Origin: Pholiota molesta
Taxonomy: Eukaryota > Basidiomycota > Agaricomycetes > Agaricales > Strophariaceae
Length of the DNA stretch: 13,971 nt
Assembly (NCBI GenBank): GCA_014925825.1
Contig: JACGCK010000571.1
Coordinates: forward strand, 1-13,971
Direction of reading: 5' to 3'
Notes under the pieces: model-generated
Told to the model about the DNA's origin: nothing
Seen by the model: the letters and a program-made list of their open reading frames with translations, nothing else
The model's database searches: none
In this document: positions 9,875 to 13,971 of the stretch, piece after piece
How positions within the stretch are numbered: position 1 is the first letter of the stretch
How the letters are laid out: each line of letters begins with the position of its first letter
Program-made: the position numbers and the translations under genes

Positions 9875-9884
9875 GAATAAATAG
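9875..9884 (+). promoter_or_regulatory. TATA-like sequence before gene C
   Basis: GAATAAATAG, an A/T-rich word in a mixed context, lies about 95 bases upstream of the gene C ATG at 9978. Position fits a fungal core promoter; the motif itself is weak. Confidence 0.2.
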
Positions 9885-9977
9885 CATACCCATCATCACG
9901 ATCTGCAGAAGTGCGCAAATCACATCACATCCGCATCTCTGTTCTGAGTACTGACTTGGGTGGTGGATAGATTCGTT

Positions 9978-12900
9978 ATGGACCTCACGACAACGCCGAA
10001 CCGACCCAGCACCTCATCACGCCGCCCCCAGGGCCTCCATCCACAACCGTCACCACAGGCAGCGGCCTCGTCGTCCTCGCTGACAGAAGCTGGGAACAAA
10101 TCCCTGGAGCGCATCCGCGCCTCGTCGCGAAGCACCACCATCAGCACCTCCTCCGCCTCCTCGTCCTCGACGTCCCTCCCCGCTCCATCCTGCACCGCCC
10201 ATCGCCCGCGCGGAGCGGCCCGGGTCTCCGCTCCTGTCGAACTGCAGAGGGAACTTGGCGATGCGGTGTCAGTGTCAGCGTCAGCGTCAGAAGCCGCTGT
10301 TATTTTTGGCCCGGAACAGCCACGCCCATCTCCATCTCCACGCCTGCGAACGTTGTCTGGGAGCGGTCCTCCCGACTTGAAGGGCATGGGAGACTTGGCG
10401 TCAGGAAACGCCCGACGACCGCCGGATCCGTGACGACCCCCTCCTCCCTGCTCCCTCTGCCCGCTCGCGTCGCGCTCCGCATCCTATGTGCCCCTGCCCT
10501 CCGCACACTCCCCGCGCGGGCCCTCGACGCCCGCACCCACCCACCCGCGCTCGCCCGCGAGCCCCAAGACGAGCTCGCTCCCGGCGCGCCTGGTGACGCC
10601 CCCAGGGCCGGGCGGCAGCATGCTGCTGCTCCCGGGGTCGAGTCCAGTCCAGCGCGTATTCCACGCCGTCCCCGCACCGCCGCCCGTCGCTCGCGTCGCC
10701 CCTGCCCGAGACGCCGTTTATACCCTCGCACCTCCCGAGGCCGGCGCTCAGGAGCCCGCCGGCGCCGCTGGACCTCGCGCCGGCGACGCCGCTGCGCCAG
10801 CAGAATCAGAATCCGTATCATAGCGCGACGGGCTCGCTGTCCTCGCCACATGCGCAGACGCACGCGGTGCTGACGCCGTCGTCGTCGTCGCATCGCGCGG
10901 CGGGCCAGAGCCAGAGCCAGCATCAGAGCCCGGGCGCGCAGTACATCAGCGTCCCGCGCCCGGGTCGAGCGGGCTGCCGGACTCGCCGGGGTCGACGAGC
11001 GCGGCGATGATGAAGCGCCTCTTCGCGAAGCCCGCGCCGATATCGCCCGCGCACGGGTTCGGGAGCGGCGCGAGCGGGAGCGAGTCCGAGGGGGGGCGGA
11101 TGGGCGCGTGGGGTGGGGCGGGTGTGGGTGTGGGCGTGGGCGTGGGCGCGGTGTGGGCGCGGGTGTGGTGTAAGGACAAGGTCGACGACGCGGTTGCGGA
11201 GCGGCAGTCCGCGGGGCGGGGTGCGGAGCGAGGAGGAGTGAAGACTGGGGGTGGTGGGGGGGTGGTGTGCCGTCGATAGAGTTCGATGTGGACTGGACGG
11301 GCTGAACCGGGATATCGCGGCGATGGGGCGGTGGGTGGCGAGGCAGGATGCGAGGGGGCGGCGGAGAGGGTGGTCGCGCCTGCGGCGTCGATGCCTAATT
11401 TGAAGGAGAAAGAGAAGGAGAAGAAAGTGCGCAATGTGCTACGCCGGCCCAGCGCCAACGCTGCCACGCCTCCAAGCAGCCCGTTTCTCCACCGTCCACA
11501 TCCTCTCCGGGCCGTGCGTCCAACGCCCAGCCCACACCGACATCGCCCTCCTCGCCCGCTCGCGCTACCCCCATCGCCCTTTTCGCCCCTGAGCATCTCG
11601 CCGCTCGCCATCTCGCAGGAGACCTTCACGAAGGAGGACACCGCCTTCATCCACCCGCCCACCCCGCCGCACAAACAGCCGCAGTCCAGGGTACGAGCGG
11701 CGCGATGCACCGGTCGGCGTCGGCATCCGCCGCGTTGCCCACGTCCTCCGCGCGAGCGCCGCGGGCGCATCCCTTTCCAGTTTCGTCACAGTCGCCGCTG
11801 CATCCGCAGCGCCACCCCTGCGCAGACAGAGCAGGCGGCACCGGCGCCGCTGGGGCATGCGAGCTCGCTCCGCCCACACCCACACCCACACCATCTGCAT
11901 CTGCCTGGCTCGACGCGGTCCGCGCTCTCGCAGCCCAGCTCGCGCGGGAGCTCGCCGGGCGCAGTCCCATCGTCAGTAGCGACATACACGCCCCATCCAC
12001 GTCTGCGACACCCAAACCTCTGGCAATCGGCTGCCCCCCTCGGCCAGCCACAACAACAACCACAACCACAACACAACAACCACATTCGCCTCTGCTCCAC
12101 TCGCCCATATCGCCACGTCGTCGAGGCAAGCGGGTGTCTTCGTCGGGGAAGCCCACGCCGGCGGCGTCGCTCGTGGAGGCGTATAAGAGGCAGGAGCGCG
12201 AGCGCGAGGAGCGCCGGCTCGCGGCGGAGAAGGAGCGCCAGGAGCGCAGGGAGGAGCGGGAGATGGCACTGGGGTCAACTAGGAACACGGCCAGAACCGA
12301 CGTCGCGGAGGCACAGCGTCTCGGGGCTCGGCGTGCGCGCGGCAGACCGGACGCAGGCGCAGGGGGCGACGGACAGGGGGCGGGTGGTGGGCAGGGGCAG
12401 GGGCATCGTATGGCAACGCGCGCCTGGCGGCGCCTGAGCGGCGGCTCGCGGGCCTCGCCGCGGCGGGCTCGACGCTGACCGTGGACTCGACGCCACGACG
12501 TCGAGCGGCCGCGCACTCGGACGACGATAACGCGCGCGCGCATGCGGCCCGGGGTTCGCGGCGATCGAGAAGCTCGCGAGCAGTGTCTGGCCGACGCTGG
12601 CGCCGCCAGACCGACAACGTCCGACGCAGCTAGAAAAGAAATAAGGATCCGGTCGCCTGGGGGTGAGGAGGAGGACGGGCGACGTGACGCCGTACTACCC
12701 GTCGTCTTCGGGAGCTCCGCGACGCGCGTGGCCGCCGCGACCGCCCCGTCGTGGAGGGCTGGGCGTACGGGCCGGGCTTCTGGGACTCCGACGTGCTCGG
12801 GCGGCGGCCGGCCGCCGCGGACGCGGCAGAGAAAGAGAAGGAGGCAACGAGGAAGGAGAGCCTGGGCCGGACGCTCTCGCGCAAGGTGTCGGGGCGGTTC

Positions 12901-13971
12901 AAGAAGCCGGGCGGCGGCGGCGCCGGTGCGCTTGCCGACGAGGACAGGCAGGGGCGGGGCGGCGTGAGGGGGCGCGCGAGCATGCAGGATTCGCGGCGGA
13001 AGGCGGCGGGAGCGCGGCGCGGAGGGACGAGACGGGGCGCGAGGCGGAGGAGGCGCGGGGGAAGATGCGGAACAGGCGCTCGCTGCGGCTGTCGATCGAC
13101 AAGTTCTCGGATCTGGTGGATCGCGAGGGCGCGCCGGCGGTGCCGCCGTTGGTGCGGGGGAAGAGCGCGGTTGGCGTTGCGGGTGCGCCGCGGGTGAAGG
13201 AGAAGGAGGTGGGTTCGGATGGTGATACGGAATGCGAGAGGGAAGAGACGAAGAAACCGGCGAAGGCGAAGAAGGAGCAGGAGGAGAAAGAGAAAGAAAA
13301 ATCGACAGCGAGTCCGAGTGGGTCGGGTGCGTCTGGCGGCAACAGATTCTGGAAGCTGATGCGCCGGATCAGCGTGGGCGGGCTCAAGGAGAAGTACCGC
13401 GACGCCAGCCTCCCCGCGCCGCCGCTCCACCTGTGCCCGCCCTCCCTAAGGACTCCATTATACCCTGCCTGCCCTCCAGGCTTCACGTTCTAACGATTCC
13501 TCATTGAAACGACACGCCGTAGATGCAAAGAAGACCAAATCCGCCTCGTCTTCTCCGACCGCTGCGTTCCTGTTCCGCAGAAAATAGTGCCGCCGCCTGC
13601 GCTCGTGCCGCAAGCGAAGGCGCCCGCTGCTGCTCCAGCCACACCAGCAGTGGCAAGCACCAGCCAGCGCGGCCCAGTACCCACGCGCTCGTCCTCGCCT
13701 GTCTCCTCGGACGTCGCGTCCTCGAAGTTCTTCCACCGCACCCACTCGGCGCGGTCCTCGACGTCTTCGTTCGAGGAAGAGCACCCGCCACCTCTGCCCA
13801 AAAAGAGCACCATGGTCCTGCGGCACATCGTACCCCTAGCGAGCTGGCCAAGACCCGGGCACGACGAGGAAGCGGCATCGACGAGCCAGCGCGCACGGGC
13901 CGTTCCGGGGTCGACGCATCGCGTGCCGCGGCCGGATGACGACTGGGGAGATGTGCGCTCGCCCTCGGTCG
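9978..13971 (+). CDS. Very large Ser/Pro/Arg-rich, probably disordered protein; partial at 3' end, frame broken
   Basis: The function is unknown. ATG 9978 opens MDLTTTPNRPSTSS. About 1,330 codons lie in the window and the frame is still open at its end. Readable blocks in order are: a Ser-rich start with a SVSASAS repeat; VTPPGPGGSMLLLPGSSPVQ (near 10600); SLASPLPETPFIPS (10687); MMKRLFAKPAPISPAHGFGS (11007); IEFDVDWTG (11276); LNRDIAAMGRWVARQDA (11302); SMPNLKEKEKEKKVRNVLRR (from 11390); ISQETFTKEDTAF; a charged, coiled-coil-like EAYKRQEREREERRLAAEKE (12176 on); FAAIEKLASSVWPTLAPPDR (12555); VVEGWAYGPGFWDSDVL (near 12749); SIDKFSDLVDREG (near 13093); NRFWKLMRRISVGGLKEKYR (13339); SARSSTSSFEEEHPPPLPKK (near 13747). 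These lie in different frames, mostly joined by single-base losses. The basic amphipathic blocks and WKLMRRIS segment resemble a nameless basidiomycete family as I recall it; membrane or cytoskeletal contact is only a guess. No intron is convincing. Confidence 0.55.
10268..10290 (+). repeat. Hexamer tandem repeat inside gene C
   Basis: The unit GTCAGY occurs nearly four times in a row. Because the unit is six bases, length changes keep the frame; it encodes alternating Ser with Val or Ala (SVSASAS). Confidence 0.6.
11091..11170 (+). repeat. G-rich GTGGGC-type repeat with G-quadruplex potential
   Basis: A run of seven G near 11090 is followed by about ten GGG or GGGG tracts separated by one to four bases, many in GTGGGC or GTGGGT units. 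Several four-tract sets meet the usual G-quadruplex pattern. In frame 3 it would encode alternating Gly and Val; the surrounding protein pieces are in different frames on the two sides, so the frame changes within or just after this tract. Confidence 0.55.
12049..12084 (+). repeat. CAA/CCA-rich low-complexity tract in gene C
   Basis: A tract made almost only of C and A, built from CAA and CCA units. Depending on frame it encodes poly-Thr, or a Gln/Pro/His/Asn-rich segment of the QQQPQPQHNNH type. The Gln-rich reading is common in disordered fungal proteins. Confidence 0.5.

Larger units (their letters stand above)
8011..9977. other. Long stretch without a confident gene
   Basis: No domain was recognised on either strand. 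Frames at 8283-8534 and 8714-9046 (plus) and at 8882-9151 and 8887-9132 (minus) have no motif or splice support. The minus frame at 9331-9648 is the best candidate: it starts at a GTG, contains a strong donor-like GTAAGT (minus strand, near 9556-9561), and ends with an ordinary-looking segment VDVNASGARQGALVARSLL before a stop at 9331-9333. The last 250 bases before 9978 are probably the promoter and leader of gene C. Confidence 0.3.

Noticed and set aside
13540..13580. Intron acceptor TTCCGCAG before the last block of gene C
   Set aside because: The upstream sequence reads as protein (SSPTAAFLFRRK) right up to it, and one missing A in the A4 run explains the frame change without an intron.
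9920..13900. Long antisense open frames across gene C (for example 10300-10923, 11647-12543 and 12630-13430 on the minus strand)
   Set aside because: They are Arg/Ala/Pro-rich shadows expected opposite very GC-rich coding sequence, with no motif and no splice structure.
9978..13971. Programmed ribosomal frameshifting to explain the many frame changes
   Set aside because: No slippery heptamer with a downstream structure is repeated at the sites, and a dozen programmed shifts in one gene, plus others in unrelated genes, is not plausible.
1..13971. tRNA, rRNA, CRISPR, transposon terminal repeats and defence or biosynthetic clusters
   Set aside because: No B-box-like tRNA core, regularly spaced repeats, long terminal repeats, reverse transcriptase or transposase motifs were seen by eye on either strand.

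Overview
The window looks like nuclear DNA of a filamentous basidiomycete, probably an agaricomycete. The reasons are short GT-AG introns of 61 to 76 nt in the one clean gene, very GC-rich coding sequence rich in Ala, Pro, Ser and Arg, F-box/leucine-rich-repeat genes of the type expanded in mushroom-forming fungi, and no bacterial operon structure. No rRNA, tRNA, CRISPR array, transposase or prophage gene was recognised by eye.

Layout. Gene A (310-2272, minus) encodes a low-complexity, lysine-rich protein with an N-terminal membrane anchor and conserved C-terminal blocks. It looks like a conserved basidiomycete protein without a known function. An AT-richer intergenic stretch follows, holding a 5'-truncated F-box/LRR relic (about 2497-3189, plus). 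A stretch with no convincing gene (3190-4977) precedes gene B (5083-5921, plus), the only gene whose frame is clean throughout: five exons, 190 residues, four membrane helices. A T-rich 3' flank is followed by a second F-box/LRR locus (6462-8010, plus), broken by frame changes and paralogous to the relic. The stretch 8011-9977 has no confident gene. Gene C (9978 to beyond 13971, plus) is a very long Ser/Pro/Arg-rich protein with a coiled-coil segment and several conserved-looking basic blocks. It is cut by the window end.

The strongest signal is shared by genes A, C and the F-box locus. Each reads sensibly only if the frame is changed many times. Nearly every change examined base by base is a loss of one base (frame order 3, 2, 1, 3), usually beside a homopolymer. 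Protein-like sequence continues on both sides, and stop codons mostly appear only after a shift. This fits systematic single-base deletion error in the assembly better than decay of three unrelated genes, but the sequence alone cannot prove it. Products are therefore described from pieces.

The genes show no obvious joint pathway: a membrane-anchored protein, a four-helix membrane protein, F-box adaptors (normally SCF ubiquitin-ligase substrate receptors) and a large, probably disordered protein. I found no convincing new biological system. The conserved but nameless proteins A, B and C are the most useful leads.
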